A stretch of DNA of 64,000 nt from Cyanobium sp. ATX 6F1 (GTDB lineage Bacteria > Cyanobacteriota > Cyanobacteriia > PCC-6307 > Cyanobiaceae): NCBI RefSeq assembly GCF_024346315.1, contig NZ_JAGQCS010000002.1, forward strand, positions 186,001-250,000, written 5' to 3'. Every line of letters starts with the position of its first letter. Within the stretch, counting starts at the first letter, position 1. The notes under the pieces were generated by a model. The model did no database searches and was not told where the DNA came from. It saw only the letters and a list, made by a program, of their open reading frames with translations. Below, one piece after another: positions 47,469 to 55,975 of the stretch. The position numbers were made by a program, and so were the translations under genes.

Positions 47469-47892
47469 TAGAAGCGCACGAATCCAATCCTACCCAAGGT
47501 CTTTGCTGAGCGATCTGCCCAGTTGCGAGCCGATGGGGCTGACGAGCACCAGCGGAACAAGCGACTGAATCAGGTTGAGAACGCCGCCAAAAGCTGGATT
47601 TGAGGCCATGGCCGTTGAAACCACCTCCGTTGTAGAGACCACCGTTGAATTGGCCGTTGTTGAATGGCAGGCTGTCGTTCCCCCAACGGGGAACGACGAG
47701 CTGTACCTCCCACTAGCGGAAGACGCCCGTGACCCCATGATTGGCAATTGGCAATGGCCATTGGCCAGCTGACGTCGCTGTCATTGCACAGGACTGGCCG
47801 CTGCGTTGGCGACCAATCCATGCAAAAACGAAAGAATTTTGCATCACCAGAGTGAGGTATTCTACGAGTTATCGCCAAAAGGCTTTTGATCT
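47469..47892. other. Low-GC gap, no firm gene
   Basis: 424 bp. One reverse frame ends in GGVLNLIQSLVPLVLVSPIG, and another shows a short Asn/Gly pattern (FNNGQFNGGLYNGGGFNG). Neither has a convincing start and both have internal interruptions in alternative frames. It may be a decayed repeat-protein gene. Confidence 0.35.
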
Positions 47893-49533
47893 TCAGGGGT
47901 TGGCGCGCCTAAAAGTATCAATTGCAGTGACCAACTCAGGACTTGAGGAGCCAGTGATGAAGTCAAGCTTAAAGGTTTGGCCCTTGCTCAAATACTCGGC
48001 GTAGGCGGAGCGTAGATGAGGCTTGAAAGTGTCTGATTTCTGAACGTAAGCCGTGAAGAATGGAACAGCGGTGCCACTGATATAGCTACCAATCAAATTC
48101 TGACTTGGAATGGTGAGAGTGCCCACAGATTCAATGGCCTCCTTGATGCCTGGGTCGATTTGCGAGAAGTTCACATGGGCCTGCCCCTCAGCCATCATCC
48201 AGTACTTCTGGGGGGACTTAAGCCAGGTGAAACTGGAGGCCTGCTCAAGCGCTGCAGGTGCGGCGGGATCATAACTACCTGAGGCAAGCAAGACGGGAAT
48301 AGCGATGCGGCTTAGCCCCACCGGACCGAAGATAGAACGGTTGACTGGATTAGCTGCAAAAACAGCACCGGCTCTAGGATCCTGAAGTTGGTAGGCCTTA
48401 CGAGGCAAGAGAAGTGCCCGGCACTCAAGCAATAAAGAAGGAACCAGGCCACCAGTCTCCTTATCGCAAGACTTCTGGAGGTAATCAAAATCAATTGTGG
48501 CCCCAGAAAGGGCTAGAGCGGTATAACCACCGAAGGAATGACCAAATACGCCCACACTAGCAAGATCCAGCCTACCACCATAGTCTGAGGCATTGCGACG
48601 ATTCAATTCGTCTAGAACAAAGCTCAGATCTTTCGGACGATTAATGAAGTCATTAATATCAAAAAGGTCTTTGTGCAGGCCACGTAGTGTTTCCTTCAGC
48701 CGAATGCTATCGCTTCCTGGATGCTGAGGTGCTGCAACAACAAAACCATAGGACGCTAGCTGTCGAAGACCCTCCGCATAGGCTTCTGGGCGAGAAAATA
48801 GCCCATGGGAGAAAACGACTACATGAATCTTCTGCTGAGAATCACCAACAGGGCGATATACATTTACATAAAACTTTCGATCACGAGTTTTGTCATTCAG
48901 GTTCCATACCGCTTCTTCAACCTTGAAGGGGCCCGGCTTGCGCGGATCAGGCAGATTGGCATAGTTAAAGTTTGAATCAGTTGCCGCCTCCTTTGCCGTG
49001 AGGGAACGGAGCAGCTTGGTGAGAGTATCGGTTGCCACAATTATTTTTTTACCTACTTTCGCCCCAGCCTGGATCTTCTCTCCTTGGATCCGAACGCCTG
49101 TCGGAAGTTGCTGGAACACGCTCAACAAGCTCAGTCCTTCCTTGGAGAAGGCTGCACCAATCATCGCTGAGCGCAAGGCATACATCCCATTACCACCACT
49201 GCTGAGTGTGATGCCATTGCCGAGGCGCTTCAAAACCGATTCACCGATACCAGAGTAAAAGAATCTGCTGACCAGCAGAGGATCCAATTTTGCTTGCTTC
49301 ACCAGGACAGTACGCAGACGTTCCTGCTGTTCCGGTGTGGTGAACTGCAGGAAAAATGCCAGGTCATCTGGAACGACACCACCATCGGCAAAGGTTTTGA
49401 GAGAGCTGATTTTTAAAGAGCGAATCAGCGGACCATAGGAAAATGAAAGAGTTTCACTTGCGCTTGCCGGCAAACCAACAACGAGTGCACAAGAAAGGCT
49501 TGCGGAAAGGAATGCGAGTGCACGTTTTTTCAT
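47893..49533 (-). CDS. DUF1400 + alpha/beta-hydrolase secreted protein
   Basis: 546 residues, ATG start. Signal peptide (MKKRALAFLSASLSCALVVG), then an N-terminal DUF1400 domain (about 28-170; SFSYGPLIRSLKISSLKTFA, RFFYSGIGESVLKRLGN), then an alpha/beta hydrolase: VVVFSHGLFSRPEAYA (oxyanion), nucleophile elbow VGVFGHSFGGYTAL (Ser about 333), and a late His in GQAHVNFSQ. Similar to PAF acetylhydrolase/dienelactone-like enzymes. It presumably cleaves an ester outside the cytoplasm; the substrate is unknown. Its base and codon composition is visibly lower in GC than the core genes. Confidence 0.85.
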   Translation of the reverse strand: MKKRALAFLSASLSCALVVGLPASASETLSFSYGPLIRSLKISSLKTFADGGVVPDDLAFFLQFTTPEQQERLRTVLVKQAKLDPLLVSRFFYSGIGESVLKRLGNGITLSSGGNGMYALRSAMIGAAFSKEGLSLLSVFQQLPTGVRIQGEKIQAGAKVGKKIIVATDTLTKLLRSLTAKEAATDSNFNYANLPDPRKPGPFKVEEAVWNLNDKTRDRKFYVNVYRPVGDSQQKIHVVVFSHGLFSRPEAYAEGLRQLASYGFVVAAPQHPGSDSIRLKETLRGLHKDLFDINDFINRPKDLSFVLDELNRRNASDYGGRLDLASVGVFGHSFGGYTALALSGATIDFDYLQKSCDKETGGLVPSLLLECRALLLPRKAYQLQDPRAGAVFAANPVNRSIFGPVGLSRIAIPVLLASGSYDPAAPAALEQASSFTWLKSPQKYWMMAEGQAHVNFSQIDPGIKEAIESVGTLTIPSQNLIGSYISGTAVPFFTAYVQKSDTFKPHLRSAYAEYLSKGQTFKLDFITGSSSPELVTAIDTFRRANP

Positions 49534-49912
49534 TTACCCAAGTTTGAAACTCATCTAATTTTAGCACAATATAAAAATCTGTCCGCAGGCATCCTCGGAA
49601 ACTGGACTACTGTTACACTTCTATCTGGCATCGTGGCGCAAACCGATCGACGTTTATTGCAGAAGAGTGGCTTGGATGGAGGGTCAGGTTCTTCTGTTAG
49701 AGAACATCAGCAGCTTCTCAAACCAAAATTTGACCGATCACCCTTCATGCCGTCATTCTCAACACCCTGATTTTGGGTTCCCAAAGCTGACGAGCAGCTT
49801 TTCGCGGCACTGGCGGTTTGATGCCGCCGATGCGGTGGTCTTAATCTTGCCGGATGGCGTGGTTCATTAACCTCGGCCGGCTGAGGCTGAAGCGCTAGAA
49901 AAGCCTTAGGAC
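49534..49912. other. Low-GC gap, no supported gene
   Basis: 379 bp between two reverse-strand genes. A forward frame (49667-49870) has no features. The A/T-rich part next to 49560 probably holds the hydrolase promoter. Confidence 0.45.
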
Positions 49913-51043
49913 TCAGCTGCCGTTGCCGTAGGCCACCTGGCAGGCGGCATTCAGCAACTGGGCCTCGTTCGCTGATTGGGGCGGCTGGTCTGAGAACAAC
50001 CCTTGCTGGCAGTCCACCTGGGCGGCCAGGGGCTCCCCTGATGAGATGTAGGTGAAGTTTGCGCCGTAGGGCGCAGTGGCCTGGAGTGAACTGTAGTCGA
50101 GTTGGTAGAAGCTCTGGGGCACGGCGATCACCGTGGATTGTTGAGCGACAGATTGGTTGACCAGAGCATTGATGGTGGCCGCTGTCGCCAAGCCCGTGAG
50201 GCCCCAGGCGGCTGAGCTGGGTCTCCACCAGCCCCAGCCCACGGGATTCACCCGATACCAACCAGTGCTCCAGCTGCGTGCACCCCAGTAGCCAGTCCGC
50301 CCCCAGGCGGGATTCCAGGCGCCCCGGGCGCCTGGAGCGCGGGCGAATCCAACACCGGCAGCGCCGTAGCCCGCGCCTGGGCGCACCCCAGCGCCTGAGG
50401 CCGGGCCACCCAGTCCTCCACGGTTGACGCCGCCCGCACCGAGACCAGCGCCACCGCCTACACCGGCGCCACCGCCAAGACCCGCGCCGCCGCCTGCACC
50501 TGCGCCACCACCGAGCCCTGCTCCACCGCCCAGACCACCGCCGGCTCCTGCGCCACCGCCAAGACCCGCGCCGCCGCCTGCACCTGCGCCACCACCGAGC
50601 CCTGCTCCACCGCCGAGACCACCGCCGGCTCCTGCGCCACCGCCAAGACCCGCGCCGCCGCCTGCACCTGCTCCCCCGCCGGGGCGTGCACCACCGCCCA
50701 AGCCACCGCCTGCTCCTGCGCCACCGCCGAGACCCGCGCCGCCGCCTGCACCTGCTCCCCCGCCGGGGCGTGCACCACCGCCCAAGCCACCACCTGCTCC
50801 TGCGCCACCGCCGAGACCCGCGCCGCCGCCGCCACCCCTACCGCCACCTAAGCCGCCGCCGCCACCCCTACCGCCACCTAAGCCGCCGCCGCCTCTGCCT
50901 CCTCCCCCACCGAAACTCCGACCCCCACCGCCTCTGCCGCCACCGCCTCCGCGTGCCTCTACAGCGATCGGTGCACAGAAGCTGGTCAGCAGGGAAGCCA
51001 GGGCCAGGGTTCTCCACCAGGTGCCTGCAATGGGGGAGTACAT
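49913..51043 (-). CDS. Secreted glycine-rich repeat protein
   Basis: About 376 residues from ATG 51043. A signal peptide (TWWRTLALASLLTSFCAPIAVEA) is followed by a Gly-rich region RGGGGGRGGGGRSFGGG, about four 28-residue repeats (GGAGLGGGAGAGGGLGGG + ARPGG or AGLGG), and then GGLGGPASGAGVRPGAG. The C-terminal half is non-repetitive and Trp/Tyr-rich (WNPAWGRTGYWGARSWS; TVIAVPQSFYQLDYSS; VDCQQGLFSDQP) with two Cys. It shares GGPASGxGVRPG with the smaller repeat protein 3 kb away. Probably a cell-surface or matrix protein. Confidence 0.75.
   Translation of the reverse strand: MYSPIAGTWWRTLALASLLTSFCAPIAVEARGGGGGRGGGGRSFGGGGGRGGGGLGGGRGGGGGLGGGRGGGGGAGLGGGAGAGGGLGGGARPGGGAGAGGGAGLGGGAGAGGGLGGGARPGGGAGAGGGAGLGGGAGAGGGLGGGAGLGGGAGAGGGAGLGGGAGAGGGLGGGAGLGGGAGAGGGAGLGGGAGVGGGAGLGAGGVNRGGLGGPASGAGVRPGAGYGAAGVGFARAPGARGAWNPAWGRTGYWGARSWSTGWYRVNPVGWGWWRPSSAAWGLTGLATAATINALVNQSVAQQSTVIAVPQSFYQLDYSSLQATAPYGANFTYISSGEPLAAQVDCQQGLFSDQPPQSANEAQLLNAACQVAYGNGS
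50455..50850. repeat. 84-bp tandem minisatellite in the Gly-rich gene
   Basis: About four units of 84 bp (28 codons) with alternating ARPGG/AGLGG ends. On the forward strand it reads as a Pro/Ala-rich open frame, which is only a shadow. Units preserve the frame. Confidence 0.8.
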
Positions 51044-52161
51044 GATGTGACCACGATTTAATAAATATTTTTTAGACGAGGAAAACACAAAAAAACCAGG
51101 CCATTCTGAAAATGTCACATGACTGCAGCTCAGGTCTGAGTTTGTGAGCGGAAGGCAACTGCTCTACCGACTACGGGCAAGGCAGCTCTAAAATGCACAC
51201 CCTTTCCGAGGCAGCAGGCCATGCGGCAGATCCTGTGAGCGCGAGAAATTAGTGGACGAGATAAAAGTTGTGGTGCCTTGGCGGGCGCTGCTCAACCTGA
51301 TGGAACCCCACAACCTCAAAATTGGCAGGAAATGCTTTCGCCCGCAGGATTAACGGTCAGCAATCCTGCGAATGTGCGCGCTGCAACAATGGTATTCGTT
51401 CAATGGCCCGGCGAAAGAGGAAGTACTGATCGTGTTGCACAGCGTGCGAGGGTTTGTCTGCATCGAACTAGCCAACAATAAGGATTTCAAAAAAGATCGC
51501 CCTTCCTGTCTATTTATATGGGGAATGATGCGCCGTTCTGCACATGCTCGAGAAATAAACGGTTGGCAAGCAGATCTTTCAAGCGGACACAATAAATTTC
51601 AACGAGAGAGAATAAACCAGAGCAAGGGGTAGGATTTGTACGCCAGATTAATGACCGCACGTAGTTCTGCTCCTGGGGATCTCAGCATTCGCCGAAATAC
51701 TCAAATCCTCAATCGACTAGGAAGCATTCTCAACAGCGCCAGTCAAGAATGAAGCAAAGAATACGTTGACGCATTTCACAGGGATCTCACAAGCAAAAAC
51801 AGTAAATTGCGGCCAAGCTGGAGGTAAAGAAAGCCAAGATCGGCCGACCAGGCGCAAGGCACCACCAGGGCAGTAGCCAAAAAATGCATTGCTTACACCA
51901 GAATTGTGTAGGGTATATTCTCCTGCCTGCAGAAGCGACGGATGCAAGGCCTTAGAAAGCCAAAAGCCTGCGAATTGTGGATCCAACAAAATCTGCAATA
52001 CACAGCACGCGAAAAAACAGATTCCTCCGTGAAGTCTGATCCGACATCAAGACTTGCTCATCACGCCAAGGATTGATTAAGACAAAGTCTAAATCTGCCG
52101 AAGAAAACCGTCCACTTCAGCCGAGGGCCCAACTCCTCGCTGGTGAGCTTCCCGGTCAACC
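51044..52161. other. 1.1-kb low-GC gap, no supported gene
   Basis: Several frames of 60-93 codons are open on both strands, but none has family features, a convincing ribosome site or consistent codon use. It contains a tRNA-like fragment at 51151-51178. The AT richness and long gap suggest acquired or decayed DNA. Confidence 0.5.
51151..51178 (-). other. Possible 5' half of a tRNA-Arg(UCU) gene
   Basis: Read on the reverse strand it gives GCCCGTAG, then TCGGTAGAGCAGTTGCCTTC. This fits acceptor/D-arm/anticodon 5' sequence of bacterial tRNA-Arg(UCU) with a few bases of the D-arm missing, and similarity stops inside the anticodon loop. The 3' half is absent. Short and not certain. Confidence 0.35.
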
Positions 52162-53751
52162 TCAGACAGCGGCTGTCAGCGCGGCCTTCAGCGGCGCTTC
52201 CCCGACAACCTGATTGGCCTGCCCCTGGCGATAGGCGGCCAGTTGATTTTCGATCTGCCGGCGCACGATCTCCCGGTACTCCATGAAGTGCTCGTTGTGG
52301 GCACACACGGCCAGGTATTGCTCAATCACCTTGGGGTTGGAGCGAAGGATGTCGAACAGGTGATGCCAGAAGGCCCAGCGGGTGGAGCGCTTGATCCCCT
52401 GACGCCAGCAGACGATCAGCAGCGCCCGGATCACCACCGGATCAGGAAGCTTGAAGGCACTCTTCACCCTGGCTGGGCCAAGTTTGAGGAAATAGCGATG
52501 CACCCGATCGAGGTACTTGCGCGGTTCATAGAGCTGGCAGAACGCTTCGACATACTCCTGGGCAATGTCTTCCACCGGCCGGGTCGGCACGAAGTTCATC
52601 AGGGTGGTCTGGTTGATGTTGCCAACCTTGTCGATCAGCCTCCCTTCCCTCTCAAGCCTGTGCCAGAGAGCCGTGTGGGGCAGGGCCTGGAGCATGGCGA
52701 AGGTGGTGGTGGGAATCCCCGCCGCTTCTGAGAAGGCAACGATCCGCTGGCCGGCACCGACCTTCTCCCCATCGAAGCCGATGATGAATCCGGCGATCAC
52801 CCTCAGGCCGGAGCGGGTGACCTTATCGATCGAGTCGAGCAGAGGCGAGCGCATGTTCTGGAACTTCATGGTCGCCGCCAGGCTGTCGGCGTCGGGGGTT
52901 TCGATGCCCATGAAGACAGCGGCAAAGTTGCAGGCCAGCATCTGATCGATGAGTTCCTGATCATCCGCCAGATCGAGGGAGGCTTCGGTATCGAAGCGGA
53001 AGGGATAACCATGCTCTCGCTGCCATTGCTCCAGCGCCGTGAGCATCAACTTGACATTGCGCTTGTTGCCGATGAAGTTGTCATCCACCATGAACACCCC
53101 ACCCCGCCAGCCGAGGCTGTAGAGGCTCTCAAGCTCGCCGACGAGTTGTTCCGGCGACTTGGTCCGGGGTTTGCGCCCATAGAGCACGATGATGTCGCAG
53201 AATTCGCACTGAAACGGGCAGCCGCGCGAGAACTGCACGCTCATCGAGTCGTAGGCCCCAAGCTCAAGCAGGTCGTAGCGGGGGATGGGGGTGGAGGTCA
53301 CATCCGGCTTGACGCCCTCGGAGCTGAAACGACCTCCCTTCTCGCCCTTCTCCCAGGCAGCCACGAACAGGGGCAGGGTGATCTCGCCTTCATCGAGAAT
53401 CAGGTAGTCGGCGCCGGCGGCAACAAGCTCCTCGGGGGTGGAGGATGGGTAGGGACCGCCTACGGCCACGGGCTTGCCGTGATGCCTGGCCAGATTGATC
53501 TGGCGAATGATGTCGTCTTTCTGAACGATCATCGCCGACATGATCACCAGATCGGCCCACATCCACTCTTGATCGGTGACTGGCCTGATGTTGACATCAG
53601 CCAGCTTGAAGGTCCAATCCTGGGGCAGGATAGCCGCAACAGTGATCAATCCAAGGGGCGGGAGGAGAACCTTCCGATTCACCAGCTCCAGTATTTTCTC
53701 GTAGCTCCAGAATGTTTTAGGAAACTCGGGATAAACCAGTAAGACATTCAT
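52162..53751 (-). CDS. B12-binding radical SAM protein (DUF4070 type)
   Basis: 529 residues. N-terminal cobalamin-binding Rossmann domain (about 1-140; MNVLLVYPEFPKTFWSYEK, LLPPLGLITVAAILP, VAVGGPYPSSTPEELV), then the radical SAM barrel with the CxxxCxxC cluster in SRGCPFQCEFCDI (Cys178, Cys182, Cys185), DDNFIGNKR and FMGIETPDADSL, and a helical DUF4070-like C-terminus. Such enzymes methylate unactivated carbons or rearrange substrates (for example hopanoid or peptide methylation). The substrate here is unknown. It lies about 140 bp downstream of a small secreted repeat protein on the same strand. Confidence 0.9.
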   Translation of the reverse strand: MNVLLVYPEFPKTFWSYEKILELVNRKVLLPPLGLITVAAILPQDWTFKLADVNIRPVTDQEWMWADLVIMSAMIVQKDDIIRQINLARHHGKPVAVGGPYPSSTPEELVAAGADYLILDEGEITLPLFVAAWEKGEKGGRFSSEGVKPDVTSTPIPRYDLLELGAYDSMSVQFSRGCPFQCEFCDIIVLYGRKPRTKSPEQLVGELESLYSLGWRGGVFMVDDNFIGNKRNVKLMLTALEQWQREHGYPFRFDTEASLDLADDQELIDQMLACNFAAVFMGIETPDADSLAATMKFQNMRSPLLDSIDKVTRSGLRVIAGFIIGFDGEKVGAGQRIVAFSEAAGIPTTTFAMLQALPHTALWHRLEREGRLIDKVGNINQTTLMNFVPTRPVEDIAQEYVEAFCQLYEPRKYLDRVHRYFLKLGPARVKSAFKLPDPVVIRALLIVCWRQGIKRSTRWAFWHHLFDILRSNPKVIEQYLAVCAHNEHFMEYREIVRRQIENQLAAYRQGQANQVVGEAPLKAALTAAV

Positions 53752-53894
53752 TCAGTGGTATCCACATCTGGGGCAGAGCATTGATTAGATCTGGCTCCAG
53801 TGGGCGAACTATGGCACGGCTTACCGTTCAGGCATTTCTTTCGGTGAATTCTTGAATCCGGTCTTGCCTGAGGGTTGGCGGCAGCGGAGAGCAA

Positions 53895-54275
53895 TCAACG
53901 CCCACCCCCCGCACGCCAGGCTCCCGCTCGGGGCGCAACAGCAACGCCTGAGGCTGGGCCTCCCACTCCACCGGCTCCCACCCCGGGAACAGGGGCAACG
54001 CCTGCGCCTGCAGCACCGGCTCCAACGCCAGGGGCGACTCCAACCCCAGAGGCTGGACCACCCACTCCTCCTGCTGCAGGAGCACCTACAGCGGCACCCC
54101 TTACGGCAGGAGACGCCAGACCGGGGCCAGCCGCACCTGCACCCAGGCCCGGACGTACACCGACGCCTGATGCTGGGCCTCCAACGCCTCCTCGAATGGG
54201 TCGAGCTTCAGCGCCAAAAGGAAAGAACAGAATGCAGCTGAGGGTAATCCCACCCATAAAAATAAAATTCTTCAT
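53895..54275 (-). CDS. Small secreted Gly/Ala/Pro-repeat protein
   Basis: 126 residues from ATG 54275. A signal peptide (MKNFIFMGGITLSCILFFPFG, cleavage near AEARP) precedes a wholly low-complexity mature part with three copies of GGVGGPASGVGV-like units, separated by PGLGAGAAGPGL- and PGVGAGAAGAGV-type spacers. No Cys, Trp or Tyr except one Trp near the end. It shares GGPASGVGVRPG with the large Gly-rich protein. Its gene sits directly upstream of the radical SAM gene on the same strand, so it may be its substrate or simply a surface protein. Confidence 0.6.
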   Translation of the reverse strand: MKNFIFMGGITLSCILFFPFGAEARPIRGGVGGPASGVGVRPGLGAGAAGPGLASPAVRGAAVGAPAAGGVGGPASGVGVAPGVGAGAAGAGVAPVPGVGAGGVGGPASGVAVAPRAGAWRAGGGR

Positions 54276-54555
54276 CGATGCCACAACGTCTGTTGCAAGC
54301 CTAGCGGCTGAACAGGCAGCCGACTCGGACTCAGCTGCTTTGTGAATCTGTATTGCCAACAGATCAGGAAACTTCACACTCGAGACCGGCATTTCAGCAG
54401 CCAGCTGGAGCATGTGAAGGAATGGGTGTCATCGTTTCTGTCACTCATTGGATTCAAGTCGATGGCACGAAGTCAACCCTTGAGGCTTCCAAGGTTCTTA
54501 CTTCCCTGAACCACACCCGTAAGTGGGCCTCATGACCCGAAGGAAGTGGGCCCAC

Positions 54556-55560
54556 TCAGGTGTTAGAGGAATCCAGCACGACGGCCATGTCGAACAACTG
54601 ACGTAGCGATGTCGGTTCGATGCCGTTGACGGATCCAATCACAACGACGCGCGTGTGCGGCCTTCGCTGGCCCCACTCATTCTGAAAGGAAATCTCCACG
54701 CGCTTGCCGACCACCTGGAGCACAGCAGGCTGATCCAGTGCTTCGGCAACGTAGGCCACCCCCTTGGCCCGGTAGACGGTCGCCGGCAATTGCCGTAGTG
54801 CCTCACGAAGAGACTCCAGAACAAGCGGCTGATCCGTTTCGTAGCTCCAGGTGGTGAAGGCCTGCAAGTGATCGGTAGGGTCATGCTCGCAGTGCCCATG
54901 GGTGCAGTCAGGTTGCTCCAAGGAATGCAACTTGGATTCCAGCTGAACTGGATCAAATCGCCCAGCACCCATTAGCACCTCAAGTGGAACATTTCCCTGG
55001 CATGATTCGATGAGGCGATAGCGGCGGAAGCGTTCATCAAGCCATTCCGTGATCCGGTCAATATGTGATTGCTCCACAAGGTCGACCTTGTTCAAGATCA
55101 CGAGATCGGCAAAGGCAATCTGACGAATCTTGAGTTCCATCATTTCGGGAACTGCAAACACCTGCTCGGCATCAACCACGCACATGATGCTGTCCAACCG
55201 TACTTGGTCGCGGATAAATTCCGCCGTAAAGGTCAGCATGATGCCAGAGGGATCGGCGACACCACTGGCTTCCAAAAGCAGGTAGTTGGGCCGCTCAGGT
55301 CGGTTGATCGTCTCGATTACCGTCTGGGCCAGGTCATCACGGATCGTGCAACAGATGCAACCGTTGGCCAAGCTGATGACATCACTTTCCACACCAACGA
55401 CGAGCTCGGCATCGATATTGATGGATCCAAAGTCATTCACGAGAACGGCAACGCGCAGCCCGTGATTGCCGTTGAGGATGCGATTCAATAGGGTCGTCTT
55501 ACCGGATCCGAGAAACCCGGTGAGGATCGTCAGCGGAATGGCTGTTAGATGATCAAGCAT
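54556..55560 (-). CDS. CobW/COG0523 metal-chaperone GTPase
   Basis: 334 residues from ATG 55560 (GTG 55572 also open). G1 loop GFLGSGKTTLL (15-25), ELVVGVESDVISLANGCICC with the CxCC metal motif (67-71), EASGVADPSG, VILNKVDLVE (G4), and the CobW C-terminal domain (VYRAKGVAYVAE). A Cys/His loop CTHGHCEHDPTDH in the linker could also bind metal. Such GTPases insert zinc or cobalt into client enzymes. The start overlaps the MBL remnant, with an intact MBL hydrolase upstream. Confidence 0.88.
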   Translation of the reverse strand: MLDHLTAIPLTILTGFLGSGKTTLLNRILNGNHGLRVAVLVNDFGSINIDAELVVGVESDVISLANGCICCTIRDDLAQTVIETINRPERPNYLLLEASGVADPSGIMLTFTAEFIRDQVRLDSIMCVVDAEQVFAVPEMMELKIRQIAFADLVILNKVDLVEQSHIDRITEWLDERFRRYRLIESCQGNVPLEVLMGAGRFDPVQLESKLHSLEQPDCTHGHCEHDPTDHLQAFTTWSYETDQPLVLESLREALRQLPATVYRAKGVAYVAEALDQPAVLQVVGKRVEISFQNEWGQRRPHTRVVVIGSVNGIEPTSLRQLFDMAVVLDSSNT

Positions 55561-55950
55561 CACATGGACCACCAGTGGTTTGTTTCATCAACACCTCAAC
55601 GTTGATCTTAACCTCCGGCCAACTATGGGCCAGATCATTCTTAGCAAATGCCGGCGTGTACTTGCCGGGATCGATCTCGATCAAACGGTAGATCTCATTT
55701 TGCTGCGCCTCTCGAATGAGCCTGGGCTTGGGGGCAGTGGTGACCTTGGGTAGCGGTTGCCCGCCGGGTTCGGCAGACCCCGCAAGCATCTGCTGCCGTG
55801 TGTTCTTGGCTGGAGCACCAAGGCAAGGCAGAGCCCAGATTCCCTGCGGCTTGATTGCCTACATTAACCGCCTTCACATCTGGAACGCCGATCACGAACA
55901 GGCCATCCCAGTGGAAGCACATTTCAGAAGTAATTTCTCCGTACAGCTGT
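55553..55950 (-). pseudogene. Decayed C-terminal copy of the neighbouring MBL-fold hydrolase
   Basis: A first frame reads MCFHWDGLFVIGVPDVKAVNV, beside HWDGLFQFGAPDGVVVNV of the intact gene. A frameshift near 55860 moves the similarity to a second frame with GIWALPCLGAPAKN, then EIYRLIEIDPGKYTPAF and HSWPEVKINVEVL, beside LALEIDPKKYYPPDV and NWPKDFKIDIKSI. The metal-binding N-terminal two thirds are gone. It is a truncated, diverged tandem paralogue, not a recent duplicate. Confidence 0.75.
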
Positions 55951-55975
55951 GACTTACATTCAATGTGTTTGACGG

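Noticed and set aside
50455..50850. CRISPR-like array
   Set aside because: Units are contiguous, coding and without spacers, so it is a tandem repeat.
50424..51050. Forward Pro/Ala-rich open frame
   Set aside because: Complement of the Gly-rich repeats; the reverse reading has a signal peptide and a unique C-terminal half.
51717..51998. 93-codon reverse frame in the low-GC gap
   Set aside because: No family features, no convincing ribosome site, atypical composition.
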